From assembly GCF_900115095.1 (NCBI RefSeq), contig NZ_FOVH01000011.1, positions 47,399 to 111,398 of the forward strand: a stretch of DNA of 64,000 bases. Direction: 5' to 3'. Below the pieces are notes generated by a model. That model made no database searches. It was given only the letters and a program-made list of their open reading frames with translations, and had not been told where the DNA came from. A program made the translations under genes and the position numbers. Below are positions 25,234 through 34,839 of the stretch, piece by piece. How positions within the stretch are numbered: the first letter of the stretch is position 1; every line of letters begins with the position of its first letter. The stretch comes from Actinomadura madurae. GTDB taxonomy: Bacteria; Actinomycetota; Actinomycetes; Streptosporangiales; Streptosporangiaceae.

Positions 25234-26319
25234 TTAAAGCCAACCATTACGCCGGAAGCCCCGGTATAGGGAGAGGCAGGCGAAGCCGATGACGCCGAGG
25301 ATCATGGGGTAGCCGAACCGCCACTGGGTTTCGGGCATGAAGTCGAAGTTCATGCCGTAGACGCCCGCGATGGCGGTGGGGACCATGAAGATGGCGCCCC
25401 AGGCGGAGATCTTGCGCATGTCCTGGTTGTCGGCGACGGTGACCTGGGTCATGTGGGCCTGGAGGATCGGGTTGAGGAGTTCGTCGTAGGACTCGACCTG
25501 CTCGCGGACGCGGGTGAGGTGGTCTTCGACGTCGCGGAGGTATTCCTTGATCTCGGCGGGGACGAAGCGGCGGCCGGAGAGGTTGCGCAGGGGGCCGGCG
25601 AGGGGGCCGACGGCGCGCTTGAGCTGGATGACCTCGCGCTTGAGCCGGTAGATGCGGCGGGACTCGTCGGTGCGCTCGGGGGAGAAGACGGCCTCTTCGA
25701 CCTCGTCGATGTCCTCCATGACGGCGTCGGCGACGCCGACGTAGCCGTCGACGACGCGGTCGGCGACGGCGTGCAGGACGGCGGCCGGGCCGAGGGCGAG
25801 CCGGGCGGGGTCCTGCTCCAGGTCGCGGCGGACGGGGCCGAGGGCGCCGTGGGCGCCGTGCCGGACGGTGACGACGAAGTCGGGCCCGCAGAAGATCATG
25901 ATCTCGCCGGTCTCGACGACCTCGGCGCCGCCGGGGCCGGTGGAGACGTAGCCGACGGTCTTCATGACGACGAAGTGGACGTCGTCGTAGCGTTCCAGCT
26001 TGGGGCGCTGGTGGGCGTGGATGGCGTCCTCGACGGCGAGGGGGTGCAGGCCGAAGACCTCGGCGAGGTCGGCCAGTTCGGTGGCGGACGGTTCGTGCAG
26101 GCCGACCCAGACGAAGCCGGCGCTGTCGCCCTCGGGGGTGAGCCGGCCGTCGCGGATGAGGCGGACGGCGTCGGCGACGGTGTCGGTGGAGACGCGGTGC
26201 CCGTCGATGTAGGCGGCCCAGTCGATGACGGCGGAATCGCGGTTCGGAGCCTGGACGCCGGTGGGGCGGCCGCGCGTCTTGAACAGCACGCGGCTCGGGC
26301 GAACTCGTGTCATGGCCAT
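25234..26319 (-). CDS. corA: CorA family magnesium/cobalt transporter
   Basis: 361 residues. The C-terminus has the two CorA membrane helices with the pore-lining GMN motif in YGMNFDFMPE (about residue 318), preceded by the long stalk helix (ESYDELLNPILQAHMTQVTV). The N-terminal cytoplasmic domain (residues 25-220) carries the usual 'VWVGLHEPSATELADLAEVF' and 'LAVEDAIHAHQRPKLERYDD' blocks. It forms a pentameric Mg2+ channel in the plasma membrane. Start ATG 26319 has AGGAG 6 nt upstream. A leader of about 200 nt with two overlapping small ORFs and alternative hairpins precedes it, which suggests translational or attenuation control. Confidence 0.94.
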   Translation of the reverse strand: MAMTRVRPSRVLFKTRGRPTGVQAPNRDSAVIDWAAYIDGHRVSTDTVADAVRLIRDGRLTPEGDSAGFVWVGLHEPSATELADLAEVFGLHPLAVEDAIHAHQRPKLERYDDVHFVVMKTVGYVSTGPGGAEVVETGEIMIFCGPDFVVTVRHGAHGALGPVRRDLEQDPARLALGPAAVLHAVADRVVDGYVGVADAVMEDIDEVEEAVFSPERTDESRRIYRLKREVIQLKRAVGPLAGPLRNLSGRRFVPAEIKEYLRDVEDHLTRVREQVESYDELLNPILQAHMTQVTVADNQDMRKISAWGAIFMVPTAIAGVYGMNFDFMPETQWRFGYPMILGVIGFACLSLYRGFRRNGWL

Positions 26320-26343
26320 GAGGTGCTCCTAACCCGCCGGCCA

Positions 26344-26391
26344 CGCGCGCAGCGCGCGCTCAACCCAGGCCGTCAGCGAAGGGAGCGCGCG
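26344..26391 (-). promoter_or_regulatory. Alternative GC hairpins in the corA leader
   Basis: Three self-complementary segments lie between leader ORF and corA: 26344-26350 (CGCGCGC), 26352-26360 (GCGCGCGCT) and 26384-26391 (AGCGCGCG). Segment 2 can pair with 3 (8 bp, 23-nt loop) or with 1 (6 bp, CAG loop), but not both. Segment 3 lies inside the 3' end of the leader ORF, so the ribosome position would choose between them. An ACAGTCC/GGACTGT hairpin lies further up at 26431-26449. Confidence 0.45.
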
Positions 26392-26489
26392 AGGGGGGTG
26401 GCCGGACGCCAGATGGAGGCGGACGGTGAGACAGTCCTGCCCGGACTGTGAGGGTTTTCCGGCGAACTGCAAGGATCACCAGGACTCAT
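26373..26489 (-). CDS. Putative corA leader peptide, 38 residues
   Basis: ATG 26489 is preceded by AAGGAGG at a good distance, the strongest ribosome binding site in the area, and the frame runs 38 codons to TGA 26373, 53 nt before corA. The product is proline rich with an acidic start and basic end (MSPGDPCSSPENP..., seven prolines in the first 29 residues, ...LARSLR). Proline- and acid-rich leaders such as MgtL regulate Mg2+ transporter genes in enterobacteria by ribosome stalling or release at low Mg2+. That this one works the same way is inference. Confidence 0.55.
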   Translation of the reverse strand: MSPGDPCSSPENPHSPGRTVSPSASIWRPATPLARSLR

Positions 26490-26520
26490 CCCGACCACCT
26501 CCTTTCACGCACCTCGACAT
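26476..26520 (-). CDS. Second short leader ORF, 14 residues, overlapping the first
   Basis: ATG 26520 to TGA 26476 encodes MSRCVKGGGRDESW. It runs through the ribosome binding site and start of the 38-codon ORF in another frame, so translation of one would affect the other. No good ribosome binding site precedes it, so it may not be translated unless from a nearby transcription start. Confidence 0.3.
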   Translation of the reverse strand: MSRCVKGGGRDESW

Positions 26521-26672
26521 GCGGCGGTCAAGCCCGTCGCAGCTTATCAGCCGACAATTGGGACGCCGCCCGTAACGGCGAGGTTCACCCGGCTCGGGTG
26601 TGACGGTCGCCTCATCCGGAGCGACGCCGGTCTCCGAGGGGTCATGCCCGCCCTCGGCGGAGGCGGGACCAG

Positions 26673-26678
26673 TAAGCT
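26673..26678 (+). promoter_or_regulatory. -10 box of purD (leaderless)
   Basis: TAAGCT, 8 nt, then GTG 26687. Confidence 0.45.
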
Positions 26679-26686
26679 CGCGTGAC

Positions 26687-27940
<1,254 letters not shown>

Positions 27941-27962
27941 CAACCGCCCCACCCAACCGTCT

Positions 27963-28125
27963 CCGCAACCCCGCAACAACCTCAATGGTTGCGATCGCGT
28001 CCGAAGGCAGGGGCGAGCGAAGCGAGACCCTGATCGCGCAGCGAGCCGCAAGGCGAGCCGGAGCGATGCCAGCGATCGCCCGCGTTTCTCGACGATGGAG
28101 GGCCGCCAAGGCCCGAAGGAGGAGA
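27963..28125 (+). repeat. Structured intergenic repeat, copy B
   Basis: Second copy of the element at 25074-25233. The first hairpin here is CAGGGGC (28008-28014) with GACCCTG (28026-28032). Compared with copy A, the fifth pair changed from T-A to G-C on both sides, so the stem was kept. The copy ends with GGAGGAGA about 18 nt before the purB start and could act in its translation. Confidence 0.8.
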
Positions 28126-28143
28126 GGGACGCATAATAAGCAG

Positions 28144-29454
28144 GTGATCGAGCGGTACACCCTTCCGGAGATGGGGCGTGTCTGGAGCGACGCGCACAAA
28201 TACGAGCTGTGGTGCCAGGTGGAGGTCCTCGTCGTCGAGGCCCACGCCGAGGCCGGCACGATCCCGCCGGAGGTGGTGGAGCCGGTGCGCGCGGCGCCGC
28301 CGCCGACGCCGGAGGCGGTGCACGCGATCGAGGCGGTCACACAGCACGACGTGATCGCCTTTCTGTCGGCGTGGGCGGACAACACCGAGCCGCGGGAGGC
28401 CGCCCGGTACGTCCACTTCGGCATGACGTCGTCGGACCTGCTCGACACGGCGCTCGCGCTGCAGCTCGTCGAGGCGACCGACATCCTGCTGGACAAGGCG
28501 GACGCGCTCGTGGCGACGCTGCGCGACCACGCCCTCGCGCACCGGGCGACGCTGCGGGTCGGGCGGACGCACGGGATCCACGGCGAGCCGGACGTGTGGG
28601 GGCACCGCGTCGCCGACTTCGCGTTCGCGCTGGCCCGCTCGCGCGACCGGCTGCGGCGCGCCCGCGAGGCGGTCGGCGTGATGGCGATCTCCGGCGCGGT
28701 CGGGACGTACTCCAACATCGACCCGGCGGTCGAGCTGCACGTCGCGCGGAAGCTCGGGCTGCGGCCGGCGGACGTGTCGACGCAGGTCGTGATGCGGGAC
28801 GGGATCAGCGAGTGGGTGTCGTCCCTCTCGATCATGGCGACGGTGTGCGAGGCGATCGCGCTGGAGGTGCGGCACGGGCAGCGCACCGAGGTCCGGGAGC
28901 TGTGGGAGCCGTTCGGCAAGGGCCAGAAGGGCTCGTCGGCGATGCCGCACAAGAAGAACCCGATCATCTCCGAACGGCTGGCGGGGATGGCGCGGATCGT
29001 CCGCGCCCAGGTCGTCCCGGTGCTGGAGGGCATCCCGCTGTGGCACGAGCGCGACATCTCCCACTCGTCCACCGAGCGGATCGCGCTGCCGGACGCGTCC
29101 ATCGCGCTCGACTACATGCTGAACCTGACGAACCGCCTCATGTCCGGTCTGGTCGTGGACGAGGCGCGGATGCGGGCCAACCTGGACTCGACCGGCGGCC
29201 TCATCTACACCTCGACCGTGCTGCTGGAGCTGGTCGAGGCGGGCATGTCGCGCGACGACGAGGCGTATCCGCTGGTCCAGAAGGCCGCCATGGAGACGTG
29301 GGAGAGCGGGACGCCGTTCCGCGAGACGCTCCGCAAGCACGCCGCGGAGGCGGGCCTGACCCTGGACGAGCGGCGCCTGGACGAGGTGTGCCGTCCCGAG
29401 CGTTTCGTCGAGCGTCTCGGGGCGATGTTCGACCGACTGGCCGATCTGAGGTAG
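28144..29454 (+). CDS. purB: Adenylosuccinate lyase
   Basis: 436 residues from GTG 28144. It acts twice in purine synthesis, on SAICAR and on adenylosuccinate. The fumarase/aspartase superfamily loop GSSAMPHKKNP (about residues 260-270) with its catalytic Ser is intact, as are HFGMTSSDLLDTAL and GRTHGIHGEPDVWG. CATAAT lies 6 nt upstream of the start, so the mRNA may be leaderless; the GGAGGAGA of the preceding repeat is rather far (about 18 nt) to serve as ribosome binding site. Confidence 0.96.
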   Translation: MIERYTLPEMGRVWSDAHKYELWCQVEVLVVEAHAEAGTIPPEVVEPVRAAPPPTPEAVHAIEAVTQHDVIAFLSAWADNTEPREAARYVHFGMTSSDLLDTALALQLVEATDILLDKADALVATLRDHALAHRATLRVGRTHGIHGEPDVWGHRVADFAFALARSRDRLRRAREAVGVMAISGAVGTYSNIDPAVELHVARKLGLRPADVSTQVVMRDGISEWVSSLSIMATVCEAIALEVRHGQRTEVRELWEPFGKGQKGSSAMPHKKNPIISERLAGMARIVRAQVVPVLEGIPLWHERDISHSSTERIALPDASIALDYMLNLTNRLMSGLVVDEARMRANLDSTGGLIYTSTVLLELVEAGMSRDDEAYPLVQKAAMETWESGTPFRETLRKHAAEAGLTLDERRLDEVCRPERFVERLGAMFDRLADLR

Positions 29455-29462
29455 GAGGGGCC

Positions 29463-30245
29463 TTGCAGGGGACCCTGACCGAGCTGAACGTCTATCCGCT
29501 CAAGAGCGGCGCCGTGACCGCGCTGCGCACTGCCGAGTTGACCGCGCGCGGTCTGCCGTTCGACCGCGAGTTCATGCTCGTCACACCCGAGGGCCGCTTC
29601 CTCTCTCAGCGGGATCTCGCGCGGATGGCGTTGCTGCGCCCGTCCTACGACGGCGAGATCCTCACGGTGGACGCGCCCGGAGTCTCACCGCTGGTGCACA
29701 AGGCCTCGGACGTGGGCGAGGTCAGGGACGTCACCGTCCAGCGCAAGGAATGCCAGGGCGTCGACCAGGGCGACGAGGCCGCGGCGTGGTTCTCCGAACT
29801 GTTCGACATCGACTGCCGCCTGGTGCGTTTCACCGGTCACCGGCCCACGTCCCGGGGTGGCGGTGAGGTCATGTTCGCCGACGGATACCCGCTGCTGGTC
29901 ATCTCCGCGGAGTCGCTGGACGACCTCAACGCGCACCTGGACGAACCGCTGCCGATGAACCGGTTCCGTCCGAGCCTCGTCGTCGAGGGCCTCGGCCCCT
30001 TCGGCGAGGACGACGTCCGACTCCTGCGCGTCGGCGAGACCGTCATCGAAATGGTGAAGCCGTGCAACCGCTGCGTCATCACCACCACCGACCAGAAAAC
30101 GGCCGAACGGGGCCGTGAGCCGCTGCGGACGCTCGCCTCCTACCGCAACCGTGACCGCGGCATCCTCTTCGGTCAGAATTGCGTTCCGCGCGTCCTGGGC
30201 ACGCTCACGGTCGGCGACCCCATCGAGGTCCTGGAACCCCGCTGA
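29463..30245 (+). CDS. MOSC domain protein (molybdenum cofactor sulfurase C-terminal type)
   Basis: 260 residues from TTG 29463, supported by AGGAGGGG 3-9 nt upstream; it lies 8 nt after purB. The MOSC_N beta-barrel (residues 1-100: LTELNVYPLKSGAVTALRTA...RFLSQRDLARMAL) precedes the MOSC domain with the signature MVKPCNRCVITTTDQ (about residue 200), whose first Cys binds molybdenum cofactor or a sulfane sulfur. Such proteins resemble mARC/YcbX reductases that detoxify N-hydroxylated compounds. Substrate unknown. Terminates at a bidirectional hairpin. Confidence 0.9.
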   Translation: MQGTLTELNVYPLKSGAVTALRTAELTARGLPFDREFMLVTPEGRFLSQRDLARMALLRPSYDGEILTVDAPGVSPLVHKASDVGEVRDVTVQRKECQGVDQGDEAAAWFSELFDIDCRLVRFTGHRPTSRGGGEVMFADGYPLLVISAESLDDLNAHLDEPLPMNRFRPSLVVEGLGPFGEDDVRLLRVGETVIEMVKPCNRCVITTTDQKTAERGREPLRTLASYRNRDRGILFGQNCVPRVLGTLTVGDPIEVLEPR

Positions 30246-30261
30246 CCCGCGGAGGGTCAGC
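30241..30261. terminator. Bidirectional terminator between MOSC and SUFU genes
   Basis: Arms GCTGACCC (30241-30248) and GGGTCAGC (30254-30261) with GCGGA loop; each arm contains the stop codon of one of the convergent genes. Confidence 0.7.
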
Positions 30262-31303
30262 CGACCACTTCGCCGGTCTCGTTGCCGTAGCGGTCGCGCA
30301 TGGCGGTCGGCACGATCTCCACGGTGAGGCCGGGGAGGGCGGGGACCGCGGCGCTGCCCGCGGTGGGCCGCAGGACGGCCGTGAGGTCGTCCAGGGCGGC
30401 CGGCGGGACGTGGACCTCCAGCTGTCCCTCGTCCGGCTCCTCGACGGCGAACGCGTCGCCGGGACGGAACGCCAGGACGGTGTCCTCGGTCTGCAGGATC
30501 AGTTCCCGGCCGAAGGGGAGGCGGCCCCGCAGCGCGTCCGCGATCGCGGGGGCCTGGAGCGCGCCGAGCCGCAGCGTGGTGGACCCGGCGTCGCGCAGCC
30601 AGCCGGCCGTGGTCACGAACAGCAGCCCGCTGCTGGAGCCGTCCCGCGCGATGCCCGCCTCGACGGCGCGGGCGACGCCGGGGTCGGCGAGCAGCGACCG
30701 GCGGTCGACGTCGGTGACGAGCAGCGGGAGGTGCGGGGCGAGCACGGCCATGAGGCCGTCGGCGTTCCAGCGGCGCAGCGCCTCGTACTCCTCCGCCGCG
30801 AGCCCGACGACCTGGAGGAAGAGGACGCTGCCGTGCGGGGTCGCGATCTCTCCGAGTTCCGGGTCCGCGGCGAAGGTCACCGCGCGGATCTCCGAGTCGT
30901 CGCGGTCGGCGGCGATCGGCCCGTTGACGTCCATGTGGTGGCCGGGCTCGAACCAGTTGCCGCTGGTGAAGACGTAGCGGCCCAGGTTCTGCAGGAAGTT
31001 CGCGGCCCACGCGGGCGGCGTCTCCTCGGCCGGGTCGCGGGCGAGGCGGAAGGTGAACTCGAAGCCCCAGCCCGACTCGTCCGGATTCTCCGATTCCTTG
31101 GTGTACAGCTCGCTCATCCCGTACGACACGAAATGCCAGTGCGGGATGGGTTCGGTGCGGGCGTAGACACTGATCCCGTCCAGCGGATCGGGACCGCCCA
31201 GCGCCCACTTGAGGAGCGTGCCCAGGTGATAGGGCTTCGCGTCCCCGTAGATGCCGCGGAGGGCGTCGTCGATGGCGTCCCAGCCGGGCGTCTCATCATC
31301 CAT
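30257..31303 (-). CDS. Suppressor-of-fused (SUFU) domain protein
   Basis: 348 residues. The SUFU-like fold is seen in residues 5-180 (GWDAIDDALRGIYG, PIPHWHFVSYGMSELY, WGFEFTFRLARDPAEE, PGHHMDVNGPIAAD and VTFAADPELGEI), the rest being a C-terminal extension. Bacterial SUFU proteins occur alone or beside polymorphic toxins as immunity proteins. No toxin gene is adjacent. TATCGT lies 8 nt before the ATG (leaderless). Convergent with MOSC and sharing a terminator. Confidence 0.85.
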   Translation of the reverse strand: MDDETPGWDAIDDALRGIYGDAKPYHLGTLLKWALGGPDPLDGISVYARTEPIPHWHFVSYGMSELYTKESENPDESGWGFEFTFRLARDPAEETPPAWAANFLQNLGRYVFTSGNWFEPGHHMDVNGPIAADRDDSEIRAVTFAADPELGEIATPHGSVLFLQVVGLAAEEYEALRRWNADGLMAVLAPHLPLLVTDVDRRSLLADPGVARAVEAGIARDGSSSGLLFVTTAGWLRDAGSTTLRLGALQAPAIADALRGRLPFGRELILQTEDTVLAFRPGDAFAVEEPDEGQLEVHVPPAALDDLTAVLRPTAGSAAVPALPGLTVEIVPTAMRDRYGNETGEVVG

Positions 31304-31567
31304 AAATGATCACGATAGCCCGTATTCGCCCGCCCCGCGGCCCTAGGCTGACCTTGGGAATTTTCCTGGGGAACGCGAACCTTTGGCGTGTCGCGGAAGT
31401 CTCAACGAGCAGACTGACGCCGACGAGGCGCGGGCCGGGCTTCACACCCTCGGCCCGGTGGTTTACTGGGGTCGCGTTGACGCAGAGGGGGGACTCGGCG
31501 CGCTCGGCCCTCGTGCTCCCACTGGATTGCAGGCACTGAAACCGCATCTGAGAGGAAGTAAGGCGGC

Positions 31568-32860
31568 ATGAGCATGGGCCACGAGGTTCGCTACCGCGTG
31601 CGCGGCGGCCGGCAGTTGCACGGCACCGTTTTCATCCAGGGCGCGAAGAACGCCGTCCTGCCGATGATCGGCGCCTCGCTGATGGCGGCCAAGGGACGGA
31701 CCGTCCTGCGCAACGTCCCGATCATCGAGGACGTCCGGCGGGCGGTGGAGCTCGCCCGCGCGGTGGGCGCCAAGGCCGAGCTGCACGAGACCGAGCGCAC
31801 CCTGGTGATCGACGCGTCATCGCTGAGCAGCCCCGTGCTGCCCGCCGACATCGCCTCCCGGTTCCGCGGCTCGTTCCTGTTCGTCCCGGCGCTGCTGCAC
31901 CGGCTCGGCGAAGCGGTGATCGAGGGCGTCGGGGGCTGCAACCTCGGCAGCCGCAACCTGGACTTCCACTACAACGGCTTCAAGCGGATGGGCGCCACGG
32001 TCACCGAGCACGTGGCCGACAACGGCGACGGCATCATCCACATCAAGGCCGGCGACCTGCGCGGCGGCACGCTGTACTGCGACACCCCGTCGCACACCGG
32101 CACCGAGAACCTGATCATGGCGGCCGCGCTGGCGCACGGCACCACGCTGATCAAGAACGCGGCGCTGGAGCCCGAGGTGCTGGACAACATCGCGATCCTG
32201 CAGGCGATGGGCGCCCGGATCAGCGGCGGCGGTACCGGGTTCATCACCGTCGAGGGCGTGGACGAGCTGACCGCCGTCGAGCACACCGTGATGCCCGACC
32301 GGATCGACGCCGGCGTGTTCGTGATGGCCGCCGCGATCACCGGCGGCGACCTCAGCCTCGTCGGCGCCTCGCTGGAGCACCTCGGCGTCGCCGCCGACAA
32401 GCTGGAGCAGATGGGCGTCGAGTTCCACCAGCAGGGCGCCGTCCTGCAGGTGCGCCGCGACCGGACGCTCCGCCCGATCAACGTCATCACCGACGAGTAC
32501 CCGGGCTTCGCCACCGACCTGCAGTCGCCGATCATGGCGCTGTCCTGCCTGGCCGAGGGCCCGTCCTACGTCTACGAGCGGATCTTCGACGGCCGGTTCA
32601 AGCTGGCCGGCGAGCTGGCGAAGATGGGCGCCGACATCGAGGTGGACGGCAACCGCGCGAAGGTGAACGGCCCGCGCGGCCTGCGCGGCGCCGAGGTCGA
32701 GGCGCACGACCTGCGCTGCGGCAGCGCCCTCGTCCTCGCGGCCCTGGCCGCCGAGGGCGAGACGACGATCACCTCCGCGTACTACCTCGACCGCGGGCAC
32801 GCGCACACCGCCGAGCGGCTCTCCCAGCTCGGCGCGGAGATCGTCCGCGAGGCCGACTAA
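31568..32860 (+). CDS. murA: MurA-like UDP-GlcNAc enolpyruvyl transferase (divergent)
   Basis: 430 residues, normal length. GAKNAVLP (K27) and GGCNLGSRNLDFHYNG (C124) occupy the places of the MurA substrate Lys and catalytic Cys. The loop and flanks (SFLFVPALLHRLGEAVIEGV) differ clearly from the housekeeping actinobacterial MurA consensus. The family makes UDP-GlcNAc enolpyruvate for peptidoglycan; related enzymes act on other nucleotides in secondary metabolism. Because Cys is kept, fosfomycin sensitivity is expected, unlike the Asp-bearing mycobacterial enzyme. GAGGAAGTAAGG precedes the ATG. Whether it is the main or a second MurA cannot be told from this window. Confidence 0.85.
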   Translation: MSMGHEVRYRVRGGRQLHGTVFIQGAKNAVLPMIGASLMAAKGRTVLRNVPIIEDVRRAVELARAVGAKAELHETERTLVIDASSLSSPVLPADIASRFRGSFLFVPALLHRLGEAVIEGVGGCNLGSRNLDFHYNGFKRMGATVTEHVADNGDGIIHIKAGDLRGGTLYCDTPSHTGTENLIMAAALAHGTTLIKNAALEPEVLDNIAILQAMGARISGGGTGFITVEGVDELTAVEHTVMPDRIDAGVFVMAAAITGGDLSLVGASLEHLGVAADKLEQMGVEFHQQGAVLQVRRDRTLRPINVITDEYPGFATDLQSPIMALSCLAEGPSYVYERIFDGRFKLAGELAKMGADIEVDGNRAKVNGPRGLRGAEVEAHDLRCGSALVLAALAAEGETTITSAYYLDRGHAHTAERLSQLGAEIVREAD

Positions 32861-32968
32861 GGCGCCGCGGCGCCCGCCCCGGGGCCTTAATCGGCCGAAT
32901 GTGGCCTCCCTCTGACCAACTCGGGCGTGATCCCTGACGGGGCATGTAACGCCCGGCGGCCAAATCGC

Positions 32969-33006
32969 CCGAGCGGTGCGTCACCGGCCGGTGACGCACC
33001 GCTCGG
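32969..33006. terminator. 38-bp perfect palindrome, probable murA terminator
   Basis: Two 19-nt arms with no spacer, left arm CCGAGCGGTGCGTCACCGG at 32969-32987, 108 nt after the murA stop. The folded RNA would be a very stable hairpin; being symmetric it could stop transcription from either side. No U-run. Confidence 0.75.
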
Positions 33007-33277
33007 ACAGCCGTCCTGACCGCCTGTAGGGCGTCCCGCCGACCTGGGAAGTGCCCCCTGGACCGCTCCCAATGGGGCGGACCGTAACGCGGTAAAAAAT
33101 CACCGGCGCCGATCCGCGGCCCTGCCTGCACGGATCGCTCGTCTTTCCGGCCCGGTCGGCACGGGCTCGCACGGATTTCGGCCCGCGCGTAAACCAAACG
33201 GACACCCTAGGGGTCCCCCCTGTACGTGACAGCGTCAGGAAGGACCCCCCGCCATGTTTTCGGGTCTTGTTTTTCAA

Positions 33278-33293
33278 CTTCGGACGTCCGAAG
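33278..33293. promoter_or_regulatory. Perfect 16-bp palindrome upstream of the GGDEF-like regulator
   Basis: CTTCGGACGTCCGAAG, centred on ACGT, about 285 nt before the regulator start and just upstream of an AT-richer promoter-like stretch (33315-33365). The rest of 32861-33576 holds no convincing gene. Confidence 0.55.
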
Positions 33294-33576
33294 ATGCAGG
33301 ATCATGCCTGGCCGATTGGTGACAAATTACTGACCAAGGGGTCGCGTAGGTTACTTTTTCGCCGCACTCTTGATTCGATTTCGCCTCTGGGCGTCACACA
33401 TCGTCGTCCTGACCCGATCTGCGGACTGTGGGAAGGCGAATCGCACGGGAACTGCGGTGCTGGGGCAGAAGGCAGGGACGACGAGCCATGAGTCAACCGT
33501 TGGGCGGAACGTGCGCGAGCAGGTGGCCGGGGCGGCGACCCCGCCGAGAGGACGGACCGGAAGCGAGCGATCATCG

Positions 33577-34839
33577 ATGACGGCGGCACGCACGGGGTCG
33601 GTCACCCCCGACCTCACGATCGGGGTCGTGGGCCCGCATGACCTGGTGGAACGGGTCATGCTGATGGGCCATGGCCCCACACCCGTCCCGAGCCGGCTGG
33701 TGGCCGCCGCGTACCGGGACGAGCAGGAGGCCGCCGACAAGGTGGTGCGGCTGGGCTCGGGCGTCGACGTGTGCCTGTTCGCCAGCCCCGTCCCCTACGA
33801 CTTCGCGCGCAAGGCGGGCGTCCTCAGCATGCCCGCCACCTACGTGCCGCTGAACGGCGCCGCGCTCCAGGGCGCGCTGCTGCGGGCGTCCCTCGACGAG
33901 CGCTTCGACCCGTCCCGGGTCAGCATCGACGTGCTCGGCCGCGCCGAGGTCGAGGAGGCCTACTCCGAGATCAGCCTCGGCACCGAGCAGGTGCACCTGC
34001 GCGAGGAGGCCGCCGGCCCCGGCACGCTCGCCGCGTTCCACGAGCGGCTGTGGCGGCGCGGCGCCACCACCGTCGCGATGACCTGCGTGCACGCCACCGC
34101 CGAGCGCATGGAGATGGCGGGCGTGCCCACCATCCGCGTCCGCCCGACCGGCGCCGCGATCCGCAGCTCCCTCCAGACCGCGGCGCTGCTCGGCGCCCAC
34201 CACCGCCTGGAGGAGTCGCAGCTCGTCGTCGTCCTGGTGGACGTGCCCACCCTCCGCGAGACGCCGCGCCGCGTCACCCCCCGCTACTGGCGGGACGAGC
34301 TGAAGCTCGCCCTGCACCGCGTCCTCCTCCAGGAGGCGCACCGCATGAACGCCTCCGTGTGGCCCCTGGACGACCACAGCTACCTGGTCATCGCGACGCG
34401 CGGCTCGGTGACCGCGTCCACCGAGGGGTTCCGCACCCCGCCGTTCGTCGAGCGCGTCCGCGAGGAGCTGGGCCTCGCCATCGAGGTCGGCATCGGCATG
34501 GGCCGCACGGCGCACGAGGCGGAGAACCACGCCCGCGCCGCCCTGGCCCGCTCGCAGAGCTCCCAGCGCGCCCAGCCGCAGGCCAAGCCGAAGGGCCTGG
34601 AGATCCTCGCCCGGCTGGCCGACAAGCTCGGCGACCAGGAGCAGCCGCTCATCGTGGACGCGGAGAACGCCGGCAAGATGCTGGGCGTCACGCCCCGCAC
34701 CGCCCGCCGCCTCCTGCGCACCCTCGTCGAGGAGGGCCTGGCCTGGCCGCTGCCCCCGAACCGCACCCCGCAGCCCGGCCGCCCCCGCCAGCTCTACCGG
34801 CTGATCGTGGAGAAGCTCGGCCCCGCCAAGGCCGGCTGA
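33577..34839 (+). CDS. Transcriptional regulator with degenerate GGDEF-like domain and C-terminal HTH
   Basis: 420 residues from ATG 33577; the start is uncertain since no strong ribosome binding site is seen. Residues 10-190 form a Rossmann-like sensor related to the PrpR-N/GTP-cyclohydrolase-III-like domains of Firmicutes regulators (DLTIGVVGPHDLVERVML, VDVCLFASPVPYDFARKAG). Residues 205-330 resemble a GGDEF/cyclase fold (ESQLVVVLVDVPTL, VIATRGSVTAS, GIGMGRTAHEAENHARAALA) but lack the GG(D/E)EF signature, so it probably binds rather than makes a nucleotide. Residues 360-420 are a winged helix (KMLGVTPRTARRLLRTLVEE). The 3' end overlaps the convergent XRE gene by 46 nt. Confidence 0.7.
   Translation: MTAARTGSVTPDLTIGVVGPHDLVERVMLMGHGPTPVPSRLVAAAYRDEQEAADKVVRLGSGVDVCLFASPVPYDFARKAGVLSMPATYVPLNGAALQGALLRASLDERFDPSRVSIDVLGRAEVEEAYSEISLGTEQVHLREEAAGPGTLAAFHERLWRRGATTVAMTCVHATAERMEMAGVPTIRVRPTGAAIRSSLQTAALLGAHHRLEESQLVVVLVDVPTLRETPRRVTPRYWRDELKLALHRVLLQEAHRMNASVWPLDDHSYLVIATRGSVTASTEGFRTPPFVERVREELGLAIEVGIGMGRTAHEAENHARAALARSQSSQRAQPQAKPKGLEILARLADKLGDQEQPLIVDAENAGKMLGVTPRTARRLLRTLVEEGLAWPLPPNRTPQPGRPRQLYRLIVEKLGPAKAG

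Noticed and set aside
26320..26560. M-box (ykoK) magnesium riboswitch before corA
   Set aside because: The conserved M-box core could not be found; small ORFs and simple hairpins explain the leader better.
32861..33576. rRNA operon downstream of murA, as in mycobacteria
   Set aside because: The region holds only palindromes and promoter-like sequence; no 16S rRNA segment is recognisable.
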